Shown here in pieces: positions 56,184 through 64,000 of a stretch of 64,000 nucleotides of DNA; the stretch's first letter is position 1; every line of letters starts with the position of its first letter. Below the pieces are notes generated by a model. It was not told the origin of the DNA, ran no database searches, and was given only the letters and a program-made list of their open reading frames with translations. Origin of the DNA: Microbacterium arabinogalactanolyticum (GTDB taxonomy: Bacteria > Actinomycetota > Actinomycetes > Actinomycetales > Microbacteriaceae); NCBI RefSeq assembly GCF_030268005.1, contig NZ_BRZC01000002.1, positions 186,001 through 250,000 on the forward strand, in the 5' to 3' direction. The position numbers and the translations under genes were made by a program.

Positions 56184-56856
56184 ACACCCGCGGCCGCATG
56201 GCCGTGACCAGGTGCGTGGTGCGCGGTACCAGGATCAGCTCGGCATGCGGTGCGAGCCGCCGGAACAGCCACTCGTGCGTGCGCAGCTGGTCGAACTGAC
56301 CGTTGACGAACCACAGCGGGATGCGGATGCGGGCGACCGACCTGGCGATGTCGAGCGCGGCCAGGCTCCGCAGCGCCGCATCCTGGGCATCCAGCGCGTA
56401 ACCGCCGGCGCCGAAGTCGGCTCGCGTCTCCGTGGGGATCGTGGCGTCGAGGACGCGTTCGGTGAGCCACATGCCGCGCCCAGGAAGGGCGTCGACCGCT
56501 CCAGCCAGGAGACGGTAGGTGCGCAGCGCGGCGCCGCGGGGGAGTGCGCTGCACGACGCCGCGATCAGCGCGGTGACCGGCGGCGGATTCTCGCCTCCGG
56601 TGTACGCCAGCGAGAGCAGCCCGCCCATCGAATGCCCCACCAGCAGCACGGGGCCCGCCTCGGCGGCCCTGCGGACCGCGGCGTCGATCGTGTGCAGGGC
56701 CTCGTGCAGCGTGAAGTCCTCGTCCATGCGCGTGCCGTGCCCGGGAAGGTCGACGGCCGTGGCGGGGACGCCCGCCGCCTCCAGATGCGCGAGCTGTGCA
56801 CGCCACATCGTGGCGGAGGTGCGGATGCCGTGCACCAGGACGACCTGCGGAGTCAC
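56134..56856 (-). CDS. Alpha/beta hydrolase
   Basis: 240 residues from a GTG. Typical lipase/esterase-like fold: VLVHGIRTSATMWRAQLAHLE at the N-terminus with the oxyanion HG, the nucleophile elbow GHSMGG near 74-79, catalytic Asp probably in the VNGQFDQLRTHEW region near 188, and His in TTHLVTAMRP near 218. All triad residues are plausible. Substrate unknown. GTG start supported by TATGCT exactly six bases upstream. Confidence 0.88.
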   Translation of the reverse strand: MTPQVVLVHGIRTSATMWRAQLAHLEAAGVPATAVDLPGHGTRMDEDFTLHEALHTIDAAVRRAAEAGPVLLVGHSMGGLLSLAYTGGENPPPVTALIAASCSALPRGAALRTYRLLAGAVDALPGRGMWLTERVLDATIPTETRADFGAGGYALDAQDAALRSLAALDIARSVARIRIPLWFVNGQFDQLRTHEWLFRRLAPHAELILVPRTTHLVTAMRPRVFNAVLELALAVVRERS

Positions 56857-56862
56857 AGTCCC

Positions 56863-56868
56863 AGCATA
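56863..56868 (-). promoter_or_regulatory. Candidate -10 of alpha/beta hydrolase gene, leaderless geometry
   Basis: TATGCT on the minus strand, six bases before the GTG at 56856, immediately after the terminator of the upstream peptide operon. Confidence 0.55.
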
Positions 56869-56907
56869 GAAAGAAGCGGGGCCGGTGGATGAACCACCGG
56901 CCCCGCT
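56868..56907 (-). terminator. Intrinsic terminator of the second peptide transporter cluster
   Basis: Fourteen-pair stem (56894-56907 with 56875-56888) and five-base loop; read on the minus strand it is followed by TCTTTCT. Lies 30 bases after the binding-protein stop. Confidence 0.9.
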
Positions 56908-56936
56908 CCGTGCGATCGGTCGAGAAACCCTAGGGG

Positions 56937-58649
56937 TTACTTCTCCCAGCCGACGTTCTCAACGGGCTGGATGCCGAAGCCGTCGAGACCCACGTAGGCC
57001 TCGGGGGTCAGGTTGGCCAGACCCTTCTTGGCTGCGGAGATCGAGGGACCGTTGTAGAGGGAGATGAGACCCCAGCCCTCGAGGAGCTTCGGCTCGAGCT
57101 TCATCGCTGCCGCGATCTGCTCCTTGCCGTTGCCGATCTTCTCGATCTCGTGGATCTCGGCGTCGGTCTCGTCGCTCCAGACACCCGACAGGTTCAGGCC
57201 CTGGTCGGCGCCGTAGAGCTGGAACATGTCGCCGACACCGTACGGGTCGGACGACGTGAAGCGCAGGCTCGCGACATCCCAGTTCTTGCTGTTGTAGTCC
57301 TCAGCGAACTTGTTGGACGGGCGGACGTCGATCTTCAGATCGATGCCGACCTCCTTCTCCATCTTCTGGAACGACTGCGCAAGCGCCGCCTGCGTCGGGT
57401 CGTCGCTGAAGACGGGGTAGACGACGGACAGCTTGACGCCGTCCTTCTCGCGGATGCCGTCGGAGCCCTTCTTCCAGCCGGCGTCGTCGAGGAGCTTGTT
57501 CGCCGCCTTCGGGTCGTACTTGTAACCGGCCTTGGCGAGCGAGTCGCTGTAGCCCGGCTGGAACGAGTACATCAGGAAGGAACCTGCGGGCTCCTCGGAG
57601 TAGTCCAGGCCGTTCCAGGCGATCTTCTTCTGCTGGTCGATGTTGATCGCCTTGAAGAAGGCCTCGCGGACCTTGACGTCCTTGAACTGCGGCTTCTCGG
57701 AGTCCACCTCGACCAGCGTGTTCGCAGTCTGCTGCGCACGGTAGATCTTGATGTCCTTCATGTCCGCGACCTGGGCCAGGCGGTCCTTCGTGCCGACGCC
57801 GACCGTGTCGATCTCGCCGTTCTTGAAGGCGTTGATCGAGGCCTGCGCGTCCATGCCGGTGAAGGTCACCTTGTCGAGCATGGGCTTGTCGCCCCACCAC
57901 TTGTCGTTCGGCTTGAACGAGATGAAGCCCTTGTTCGCGTCGAACTGGTCGACGGTGTACGGGCCGGCGCCCCACTCCGGGTGCGGGTTGCTCAGGAACG
58001 CCTTGTTGAACAGATCAGGCGTGTTGATCGCCGGGTGCAGCAGGATCGTGAATCCCTTTGCGATCCACGGGTACTCGCCCTTGTAGGTCACGATGGCGGT
58101 CTTCGGCGTGTCACCCTGGGTGACCGACTCGACGTTGTCGTAGCCGCTGGTCGAGTTCGGGACGAAGCCCTCGTCGTTCGAGCGGTTGGCCTTCCAGGTG
58201 GCGTCGATGGCGGTCCAGTCCATCGGGGTGCCGTCGTTCCAGACTGCCTTGTCGTTGAACTTGAAGGTGATGACCGTGTTGCCGTCCTTGACTTCGTTCT
58301 TCCACTCGTCGAGGTAGGCGTCGTTCTTGTACGGCGTGCCATCCGGCTTGAACAGGATCAGCTGCGGCATGTACCACGCTGCGATGCGTGCCGTGTCCGC
58401 GCTGCCGTCGCTGTTGAACTGGTCCAGCTGCTCCGGGATCTCGTTGATCGGGAAGTTGACAGTGCCACCCTGCTTGAGGTTCTCGCGGGGCTGCGGGTTG
58501 TAGTCAGCGAACGCCGTCTTCTTGCCGGTGTCGCCGCCCTTGTCCCCGCCGTCACCGGTGTTTCCGGTGTTGTTGGCTGCGCACCCGCTCAGAGCGAGTG
58601 CGAAAGCGCCGGTGATTGCCAGCGCTCCCATCAGCTTGTGCTGCTTCAT
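56937..58649 (-). CDS. Peptide ABC transporter substrate-binding lipoprotein (SBP family 5)
   Basis: Binding protein of the second peptide importer. 570 residues. Signal peptide with lipobox LSGC and a Gly/Asp-rich linker after it. Family pattern includes QGGTVNFPINEIPEQLDQFNSDG, FKFNDKAVWNDGTPMDW and GAGPYTVDQF. The ATG at 58649 has GAAAGGAG seven bases upstream. It sits last, after the permease and ATPase genes, separated from them by 129 bases with a dyad sequence, so it can be expressed on its own at higher level. Only distantly alike to the first binding protein. Confidence 0.95.
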   Translation of the reverse strand: MKQHKLMGALAITGAFALALSGCAANNTGNTGDGGDKGGDTGKKTAFADYNPQPRENLKQGGTVNFPINEIPEQLDQFNSDGSADTARIAAWYMPQLILFKPDGTPYKNDAYLDEWKNEVKDGNTVITFKFNDKAVWNDGTPMDWTAIDATWKANRSNDEGFVPNSTSGYDNVESVTQGDTPKTAIVTYKGEYPWIAKGFTILLHPAINTPDLFNKAFLSNPHPEWGAGPYTVDQFDANKGFISFKPNDKWWGDKPMLDKVTFTGMDAQASINAFKNGEIDTVGVGTKDRLAQVADMKDIKIYRAQQTANTLVEVDSEKPQFKDVKVREAFFKAINIDQQKKIAWNGLDYSEEPAGSFLMYSFQPGYSDSLAKAGYKYDPKAANKLLDDAGWKKGSDGIREKDGVKLSVVYPVFSDDPTQAALAQSFQKMEKEVGIDLKIDVRPSNKFAEDYNSKNWDVASLRFTSSDPYGVGDMFQLYGADQGLNLSGVWSDETDAEIHEIEKIGNGKEQIAAAMKLEPKLLEGWGLISLYNGPSISAAKKGLANLTPEAYVGLDGFGIQPVENVGWEK

Positions 58650-58734
58650 GGTGCTCCTTTCGCCTTTCGGCGTGTCATTAGGGAGGTTAGTTCGCATCGC
58701 GTCGCAATCGAGGCGTGCGTGAGTGAATCGTGAC

Positions 58735-58765
58735 TAACCGTTATCGGACGGTGATCCGACGGTTA
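58735..58765. promoter_or_regulatory. Imperfect inverted repeat, candidate operator of binding-protein gene
   Basis: TAACCGT(TAT)CGGA, six-base centre, then TCCGACGGTTA: two arms of the same sequence with a three-base insertion in one. It lies 86-116 bases before the binding-protein ATG and just past the ATPase stop. Confidence 0.45.
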
Positions 58766-58778
58766 CATCACTGAAATC

Positions 58779-60722
58779 TCAGACCGTCGCGGGCCGCGTG
58801 CTCATGGTCTCCGGGTCGAAGATCACGCGCTGACGCGTGCGCTCGATGTCCGGGTCGGGAACCGGGATGGCCGACAGCAGCGCCTGCGTGTACGGGTGCT
58901 GCGGGTTGTCGAACACATCGTCCACGTCGCCGTACTCGACGAACTCGCCGAGGTACATGACCGCGACGCGGTCGGCGATGTGGCGGATGACCGAGAGATC
59001 GTGCGCCACGAACAGGTACGACAGGCCCAGCTTGACCTTCAGCTCGTCGAGCAGGTTGATCACGCCGGCCTGGATCGAGACGTCCAGCGCCGACACAGGC
59101 TCGTCGAGCACGACGATCTTCGGGTTGGTCGAGAGCGCGCGGGCGATTCCGATGCGCTGTCGCTGACCACCCGAGAAGGCGCCGGGGAAGCGATCACGGT
59201 GCGCCGGGTTCAGGCCGACGAGGTCCATCAGCTCCTGCACCCGGCTGTGGATCTCGTCCTTGTTCATGCCGATGGCCTGCATGGGCTCGGCGATGATGTC
59301 GGTCACGGTCATGCGCGGGTCCAGGGCGCCCATCGGGTCCTGGAACACGATCTGGATGTCGCGGCGCAGGGTGCGCTCGACCTTCCGGCTGTGCAGGCCG
59401 TTGACGCTGGTCCCGGCGATGATGATGTCGCCGTCGGCCTGCTTCTCGAAGTCCATGATCTGCAGCAGCGTGGTGGTCTTGCCGGAGCCCGACTCACCCA
59501 CGATCGCCATGGTCTCGCCCTCACGGATGTCGAAGCTGATGCCCTTCACCGCGTGCACCTCGCCCACCTTGCGCTTGAACAGCGCGCCCTTGAGCAGCGG
59601 GAAGGTCTTGACCATGTTGCGCACCTCGAGCGTGACAGGACGCTCCTCGCGCGGAGTCCGGGTCAGTGCGCTCTCGTGCAGTTCCGGCGCCGGGTACACC
59701 GGCAGGCCGCCGATGAGACCGTCGGAGTCGATCTGATCCGCGCGGATGCAGGCGGCGAGGTGGTTCTCACCGGAATCCGACGCGATGGGCACGAGGTCCG
59801 GTTCGCGGCGGACGCACGCGTCGATCGCGATCGGGCAGCGCGACGCGAACGGGCAGGCGTCGGGCAGGTCGATCAGCAGCGGCGGGTTGCCCTTGATCGG
59901 GATCAGGGGCTCCTTCTCGGCCTTGTCGACGCGCGGGATGGCGCCGAGCAGGCCGATCGAGTACGGCATCCGGGTGTTGTGGAACAGCTCGTGCGCGGGG
60001 GCGTGCTCGACGGGCTTCCCCGCGTACATCACCATCACGTCGTCGGCCGTGCGGGCCACCACGCCCATGTCGTGCGTGATCATGATCACGGCGGCGCCGG
60101 TCTCGTCCTGCGCCTTCTCGATCAGATCGAGGATCTGCGCCTGGATGGTGACGTCGAGCGCCGTGGTGGGCTCGTCGCAGATGATCAGGCGCGGGTTGTT
60201 CGCCATGGCGATCGCGATCACCACGCGCTGGCGCATTCCGCCCGAGAACTCGTGCGGGAAGGACTTCATCCGCTTCTCGGGGTTCGTGATGCCGACGACG
60301 CGCAGCAGCTCCAGCGAACGGTCCCAGGCCTCGCTCTTGGAGAGCCCGCGATGCACGGTGAGCGCCTCGACGAGCTGGTCGCCGATCGTGAACACCGGGG
60401 TGAGCGAGGTCAGCGGGTCCTGGAAGACCATGGCCATGCCGTTGCCGCGGATCATGGACATCTGCTTGTCGGACTTGCCGAGCAGCTCCTGGCCCTCGAA
60501 CTGGATCGAGCCGGTCACCTTGGCGTTCTCGTCGAGCAGGCCCATGATCGCCAGCGACGTCACGGACTTGCCCGATCCGGACTCGCCGACGATGCCGAGG
60601 GTCTTGCCCGCCTCGAGGTCGAAGGAGACGCCGCGGACGGCATCCACGCGGCCCGCCTCCGAGGCGAAGCTGACCTTGAGGTCGCGGACGGAGAGAACGG
60701 TCTTCGAAGTGGGGGTGCTCAT
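58779..60722 (-). CDS. Fused double ATPase of second peptide importer (DppD-DppF fusion)
   Basis: 647 residues with two nucleotide-binding domains. Domain 1: Walker A GESGSGKS near 43-50, FSGGMRQR signature, CDEPTTALDVT; it is followed by the oligopeptide ATPase C-terminal region with four-cysteine pattern CPFASRCPIAIDAC near 310 and a later CIRA, the proposed iron-sulfur or zinc site. Domain 2: GESGSGKTT near 405, FSGGQRQR, LDEPVSALD. Much longer than the fused ATPase at 3409-4887, which lacks the cysteine motif. ATG overlaps the DppC stop (ATGA). Confidence 0.95.
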   Translation of the reverse strand: MSTPTSKTVLSVRDLKVSFASEAGRVDAVRGVSFDLEAGKTLGIVGESGSGKSVTSLAIMGLLDENAKVTGSIQFEGQELLGKSDKQMSMIRGNGMAMVFQDPLTSLTPVFTIGDQLVEALTVHRGLSKSEAWDRSLELLRVVGITNPEKRMKSFPHEFSGGMRQRVVIAIAMANNPRLIICDEPTTALDVTIQAQILDLIEKAQDETGAAVIMITHDMGVVARTADDVMVMYAGKPVEHAPAHELFHNTRMPYSIGLLGAIPRVDKAEKEPLIPIKGNPPLLIDLPDACPFASRCPIAIDACVRREPDLVPIASDSGENHLAACIRADQIDSDGLIGGLPVYPAPELHESALTRTPREERPVTLEVRNMVKTFPLLKGALFKRKVGEVHAVKGISFDIREGETMAIVGESGSGKTTTLLQIMDFEKQADGDIIIAGTSVNGLHSRKVERTLRRDIQIVFQDPMGALDPRMTVTDIIAEPMQAIGMNKDEIHSRVQELMDLVGLNPAHRDRFPGAFSGGQRQRIGIARALSTNPKIVVLDEPVSALDVSIQAGVINLLDELKVKLGLSYLFVAHDLSVIRHIADRVAVMYLGEFVEYGDVDDVFDNPQHPYTQALLSAIPVPDPDIERTRQRVIFDPETMSTRPATV

Positions 60723-61651
60723 GCGCGGCCTCCAGCCGCCGAAGTGGGATCGAGGGCATCGCGCAGGCCGTCGGCGACGAGCGCCATCGAGACGGTCAGC
60801 AGCGTCAGCGCCAGGGCGGGGAAGTAGAACAGCCACGGAGCACTGGTCACGCTGGCCGCGCCGTACCCGATCAGGGAGCCGAGGGAGACGTCGGGCGCCT
60901 TGACGCCGAAGCCGATGAACGACAGGCCGGTCTCGGTTCCGACGGCACCGACGATGCCGAGGGTGAAGTTGATCACCAGCAGCGAGCCGATGTTCGGGAC
61001 CAGGTGGCGCAGCACGATGCGCATGCCGGGGACGCCCATGTAGCGCGCGGCGTCGACGTATTCGCGCTCGCGCAGCGACAGTGCCAGCGTCCAGATGACG
61101 CGGGCCGGGAAGAACCAGCTCACGAAGATCATCGCCAGCGAGATGACGCGCCAGTCGCCGCCCGCGTTGTTGGAGACCAGGGCGAGGATGAGGAAGGTCG
61201 GCACGACCATCAGGAAGTGGATGACCATCAGCGTGATCTGCTCGACACGACCGCGGAAGTATGCGGCGGCGGTGCCCACGATGGCCGACAGCGCGGTGAC
61301 TCCCACCGACACCGTGACGGCGATCATCAGCGAGCGCTGCAGGCCGACGGCCGTCTGCAGCCAGTTGTCGTTGCCGGAGGCGTTGGTGCCGAACCAGTGC
61401 TCGGGCGAGGGGCCGGTCGACAGGTTCATGAAGTCCTGGTCGTCGATCTTGTACGGCGTCAGGAGCGGGACCACGATGGAGTAGATCACCATCAGGACGA
61501 AGATCACGATGCCGGCGACGGCGGGCTTGTTGCGCATGAAGCGGCGCGTGTACAGCGTCCACTTGCTCAGCTGCTTGCCGGGGATGCGCTCAGCGGTGGT
61601 GTCGGGGCCGACGGGCGGCTGCACCGCGGGGTCGATCATCTCGGTGCTCAT
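60719..61651 (-). CDS. Peptide ABC transporter permease, DppC type
   Basis: 310 residues. N-terminal cytoplasmic part, a first membrane segment (AVAGIVIFVLMVIYSIVVPLL), the GPSPEHWFGTNASGNDNW motif, and further segments with the coupling loop AARYMGVPGMRIVLRHLVPN near 205. Followed by overlap (ATGA) with the fused ATPase. The start lies one base beyond the upstream permease stop. Confidence 0.94.
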   Translation of the reverse strand: MSTEMIDPAVQPPVGPDTTAERIPGKQLSKWTLYTRRFMRNKPAVAGIVIFVLMVIYSIVVPLLTPYKIDDQDFMNLSTGPSPEHWFGTNASGNDNWLQTAVGLQRSLMIAVTVSVGVTALSAIVGTAAAYFRGRVEQITLMVIHFLMVVPTFLILALVSNNAGGDWRVISLAMIFVSWFFPARVIWTLALSLREREYVDAARYMGVPGMRIVLRHLVPNIGSLLVINFTLGIVGAVGTETGLSFIGFGVKAPDVSLGSLIGYGAASVTSAPWLFYFPALALTLLTVSMALVADGLRDALDPTSAAGGRA

Positions 61652-61652
61652 A

Positions 61653-62636
61653 TCAGCTCACCCTCACTCGCGGGTCGAGGACGACGACGGCGATGTCGGC
61701 CAGCAGGGCGCCGATGGCGGTCAGCACAGCGCCGAAGGCTGCGACGGCGACCACGCCGTGCACGTCGTTTCCGTTGATGGTGGTCAGGAAGTAGCGGCCC
61801 ATGCCCTGCCAGGCGAAGATCGACTCGGTCAGGATCGCGCCGGTGAAGATGCCGGGGATGGAGAACGCGACCTGGGTCGCCACCGGGATGAGCGAGGTGC
61901 GCAGCGCGTGGCGGCGGATCGCCTGCTGCTTGGTCAGGCCCTTGGCGCGCGCGGTGCGCACGTAGTCGGCGCTGATGTTGTCCAGCAGCAGGGTGCGCTG
62001 CAGGAAGTGGTACTGCGCGTAGCCGATGACCACCAGCGCGATCGTGGGCAGGATGAGATGCTGCAGCGCGTCGACGATGACGGGGAAGAACCCGGTCACA
62101 CCCTCTGATGAGGAGCCCGTGACGAAGAAGACCCGAGTGCCCACCCACTTGTTGAAGTTGATGGCCAGGATCACGACGGCGAGTGCCGCGACGATGATGT
62201 TGATGTTCATCGTGATGATCGAGATGCCCTGCCAGATCCGGTCACCCAGCTTGTACTGGCGGGAGGCCGTGTACACGCCGATCCAGATGCCCAGCAGCGT
62301 CATGATGATCGTGGCGCCGAGCACGAGCTCCGCGCTGACCCACATGCGGTACGCCACCTGCTCGTTGACCGAGCCGCCCGTCGGGCTGACGCCCCAGTCC
62401 CAGCGCAGGACGATCCCGGTGAGCCAGGTCCACCACCGCTCGACCAGGGGGACCGTGTTGTCCAGGTTGCGGGGGCGGAGCAGATTCTCGATCTGCTCCG
62501 GGGACAGCGGGGGCTTTCTGCCGACATAGTTACTGCGCGGATCGAGGAAGGACCAGGCCAGGAGGTAGGTGACATTGGTCGCGACCACGATCATCAGCAG
62601 CCAGCCGAGAGCTCGGCGCACGAGATACTTGATCAA
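61653..62636 (-). CDS. Peptide ABC transporter permease, DppB type
   Basis: 327 residues if translation begins at TTG 62636 (IKYLVRRALGWLLMIVVATNVTYLL); codons further upstream give a basic stretch unlike the family, so this start is preferred. Contains RWDWGVSPTGGSVNEQV, several membrane segments and the coupling loop with ARAKGLTKQQAIRRHALRTSL near 230. A stretch of non-consensus length in the external loop (FVTGSSSEGVTGFFPVIVDAL) is normal for this subgroup. First gene of the second importer; divergent from lepA. Confidence 0.9.
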   Translation of the reverse strand: MIKYLVRRALGWLLMIVVATNVTYLLAWSFLDPRSNYVGRKPPLSPEQIENLLRPRNLDNTVPLVERWWTWLTGIVLRWDWGVSPTGGSVNEQVAYRMWVSAELVLGATIIMTLLGIWIGVYTASRQYKLGDRIWQGISIITMNINIIVAALAVVILAINFNKWVGTRVFFVTGSSSEGVTGFFPVIVDALQHLILPTIALVVIGYAQYHFLQRTLLLDNISADYVRTARAKGLTKQQAIRRHALRTSLIPVATQVAFSIPGIFTGAILTESIFAWQGMGRYFLTTINGNDVHGVVAVAAFGAVLTAIGALLADIAVVVLDPRVRVS

Positions 62637-62851
62637 GGTGGTGATTCTTTCTCTTCTACAGCGCGCTCGGGATCTGCCGACGCAACGCTGGGTCGGGATG
62701 ACATTCAAGCACCATCCACGAGATAACGCACACCGGCAGCACGGGCGGCTGTGACGGAGTCCTGTGCTCCGCGGAACCCGGTCTCCGGGTCGGGGCAACT
62801 TCGCGAGACTATCACCGGACGCGCGGAATGCGGGATTCCGGCGTGCTCTCG

Positions 62852-62857
62852 TAGACT
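62852..62857 (+). promoter_or_regulatory. Candidate -10 of lepA
   Basis: TAGACT at 62852-62857; start near 62864 leaves a 27-base leader containing AAGGA four bases before the lepA ATG. -35 weak. The rest of the 254-base divergent region shows nothing else definite. Confidence 0.45.
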
Positions 62858-62890
62858 TGCGGGAACCCTTCCTGCAGCATCAAGGACCTC

Positions 62891-64000
62891 ATGTCACCCC
62901 GCGCTCTCACTCCGCTGTCGCCTGCCGCGACGCCCGCCTCGCAGATCCGCAACTTCTGCATCATCGCCCACATCGATCACGGCAAGTCCACCCTTGCCGA
63001 TCGGATGCTGCAGATCACCGGCGTCGTCTCCGACCGGGACATGCGGGCCCAGTACCTGGACCGCATGGACATCGAGCGCGAGCGCGGCATCACCATCAAG
63101 AGCCAGGCCGTTCGGATGCCGTGGCAGACCGACTCCGCCACGGGGGCGACCGAGACGTTCGCTCTCAACATGATCGACACCCCGGGGCACGTGGACTTCA
63201 CCTATGAGGTGTCCCGGTCCCTCGCCGCGTGCGAGGGCGCCATCCTGCTGGTCGATGCGGCGCAGGGCATCGAGGCGCAGACGCTGGCCAATCTGTACCT
63301 GGCGCTGGAGAACGATCTGACGATCATCCCCGTGCTCAACAAGATCGACCTCCCCGCGGCCGATCCGGACAAGTTCGCCAAGGAGCTCGCGGACCTGATC
63401 GGCGGGAGGCCCGAGGACGTGCTGCGCGTCTCGGGCAAGACGGGCGTGGGCGTCGAGGCGCTGCTGGACCGCATCGTCGGCGAGATCCCCGCCCCGGTCG
63501 GCGACGCCGATGCTCCCGCGCGCGCCATGATCTTCGACTCCGTGTACGACGCCTACCGCGGCGTCGTCACCTATGTGCGCATGGTCGACGGCCGGCTCGA
63601 GCCGCGCGAGCGCATCCAGATGATGTCGACCCGGGCCGCGCACGACCTTCTCGAGATCGGCGTCTCCAGCCCCGAGCCGACCCCCACGCAGGGGCTCGGC
63701 GTCGGCGAGGTGGGCTACCTCATCACGGGTGTGAAGGACGTGCGCCAGTCCAAGGTGGGCGACACGGTCACGACGCTGCGCCGACCGGCATCCGAGGCTC
63801 TCGCCGGCTACACCGACCCCAAGCCGATGGTGTTCTCGGGCATCTACCCGATCGATGGCAGCGACTACGCCGAGCTGCGCGAGGCGCTGGACAAGCTCAA
63901 GCTGTCCGACGCGTCGCTGCAGTACGAGCCTGAGACGTCGGTCGCGCTGGGCTTCGGCTTCCGGTGCGGCTTCCTCGGTCTGCTGCACCTCGAGATCATC
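62891..64000 (+). CDS. lepA: Translation elongation factor 4 (LepA), 5' part
   Basis: Ribosome-associated GTPase that affects initiation and back-translocation. The first 370 residues are present and the frame is open to the window edge, so the C-terminal region (expected total about 610-620) is missing. After a ~17-residue extension the G domain begins: [11 protein letters not shown] (24-34), [30 protein letters not shown]. Domain II follows ([16 protein letters not shown]), then [13 protein letters not shown] and the start of domain III. AAGGA ribosome-binding site supports ATG 62891. Confidence 0.97.
   Translation, partial: MSPRALTPLSPAATPASQIRNFCIIAHIDHGKSTLADRMLQITGVVSDRDMRAQYLDRMDIERERGITIKSQAVRMPWQTDSATGATETFALNMIDTPGHVDFTYEVSRSLAACEGAILLVDAAQGIEAQTLANLYLALENDLTIIPVLNKIDLPAADPDKFAKELADLIGGRPEDVLRVSGKTGVGVEALLDRIVGEIPAPVGDADAPARAMIFDSVYDAYRGVVTYVRMVDGRLEPRERIQMMSTRAAHDLLEIGVSSPEPTPTQGLGVGEVGYLITGVKDVRQSKVGDTVTTLRRPASEALAGYTDPKPMVFSGIYPIDGSDYAELREALDKLKLSDASLQYEPETSVALGFGFRCGFLGLLHLEII

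Noticed and set aside
62637..62890. A coding extension of the DppB-like permease upstream of its TTG start
   Set aside because: The frame is open for another 54 codons, but the translation is basic and cysteine-bearing, unlike any DppB N-terminus.

Overview
The window is about 70% G+C with dense, short-spaced genes. Gene content and order (ileS-folC-ndk-rne-rplU-rpmA-obg-proB-proA-nadD-rsfS, and leuS-comEA-comEC-holA-rpsT ... lepA) point to an actinobacterium of the Microbacteriaceae, most likely Microbacterium. This is an inference from synteny, an actinobacterial translational T-box ahead of ileS, and codon usage; no marker such as 16S rRNA is present.

Layout. 0-4.9 kb: a complete peptide/nickel-type ABC importer (lipoprotein, two permeases, fused double ATPase). 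4.9-7.6 kb: small accessory genes (pentapeptide-type protein, ribbon-helix-helix protein, double VOC protein, DUF559 nuclease-fold protein) with a long palindromic repeat on each side of the DUF559 gene. 7.6-24.1 kb: conserved core block, with T-box, ileS, folC, DUF4233, ndk, VKOR, rne, DUF4031, rplU-rpmA (own promoter and structured leader), obg, proB, proA, nadD and rsfS. 24.1-26.5 kb: small membrane/acidic proteins on the minus strand and tRNA-Ala(GGC). 26.6-33.3 kb: a four-gene FtsX/MacB-like ABC export locus whose first ATPase carries an AbrB-like C-terminal segment. 33.5-44.7 kb: ammonium transporter with phased GlnR-like half-sites, a VOC protein, a cation/proton antiporter, a flavin oxidoreductase, a GH3 lipoprotein, a putative DNA glycosylase-labelled protein, a polysaccharide deacetylase-glycosyltransferase fusion, an App1-type phosphatase and DedA. 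44.8-53.3 kb: second core block, pabB, leuS, comEA, comEC, holA, rpsT. 53.6-62.6 kb: a scavenging island (GH1 beta-glucosidase plus MFS permease, an alpha/beta hydrolase, and a second peptide ABC importer) between rpsT and lepA. lepA runs off the right edge.

How the genes act together. The two peptide importers, the GH1/MFS pair and the ammonium channel suggest a peptide-, glycoside- and nitrogen-scavenging heterotroph. The core blocks cover translation, RNA decay, folate and proline synthesis, ribosome assembly and replication. Many genes overlap by ATGA or GTGA, implying translational coupling.

The most striking window-wide signal is a start-site class. At least 13 genes have a TANNNT-like hexamer exactly six bases before their ATG/GTG, and two more have it at seven, with no Shine-Dalgarno. 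This is the expected geometry of leaderless transcripts. Other points of interest are the flanking palindromes around the DUF559 gene, the predicted start-site sequestrator downstream of the ileS T-box, the phased GAAAC sites before amt, the AbrB-tailed ABC ATPase and an over-used GGATGC/GCATCC hexamer. I found no phage, insertion sequence, CRISPR array or convincing new defence system.
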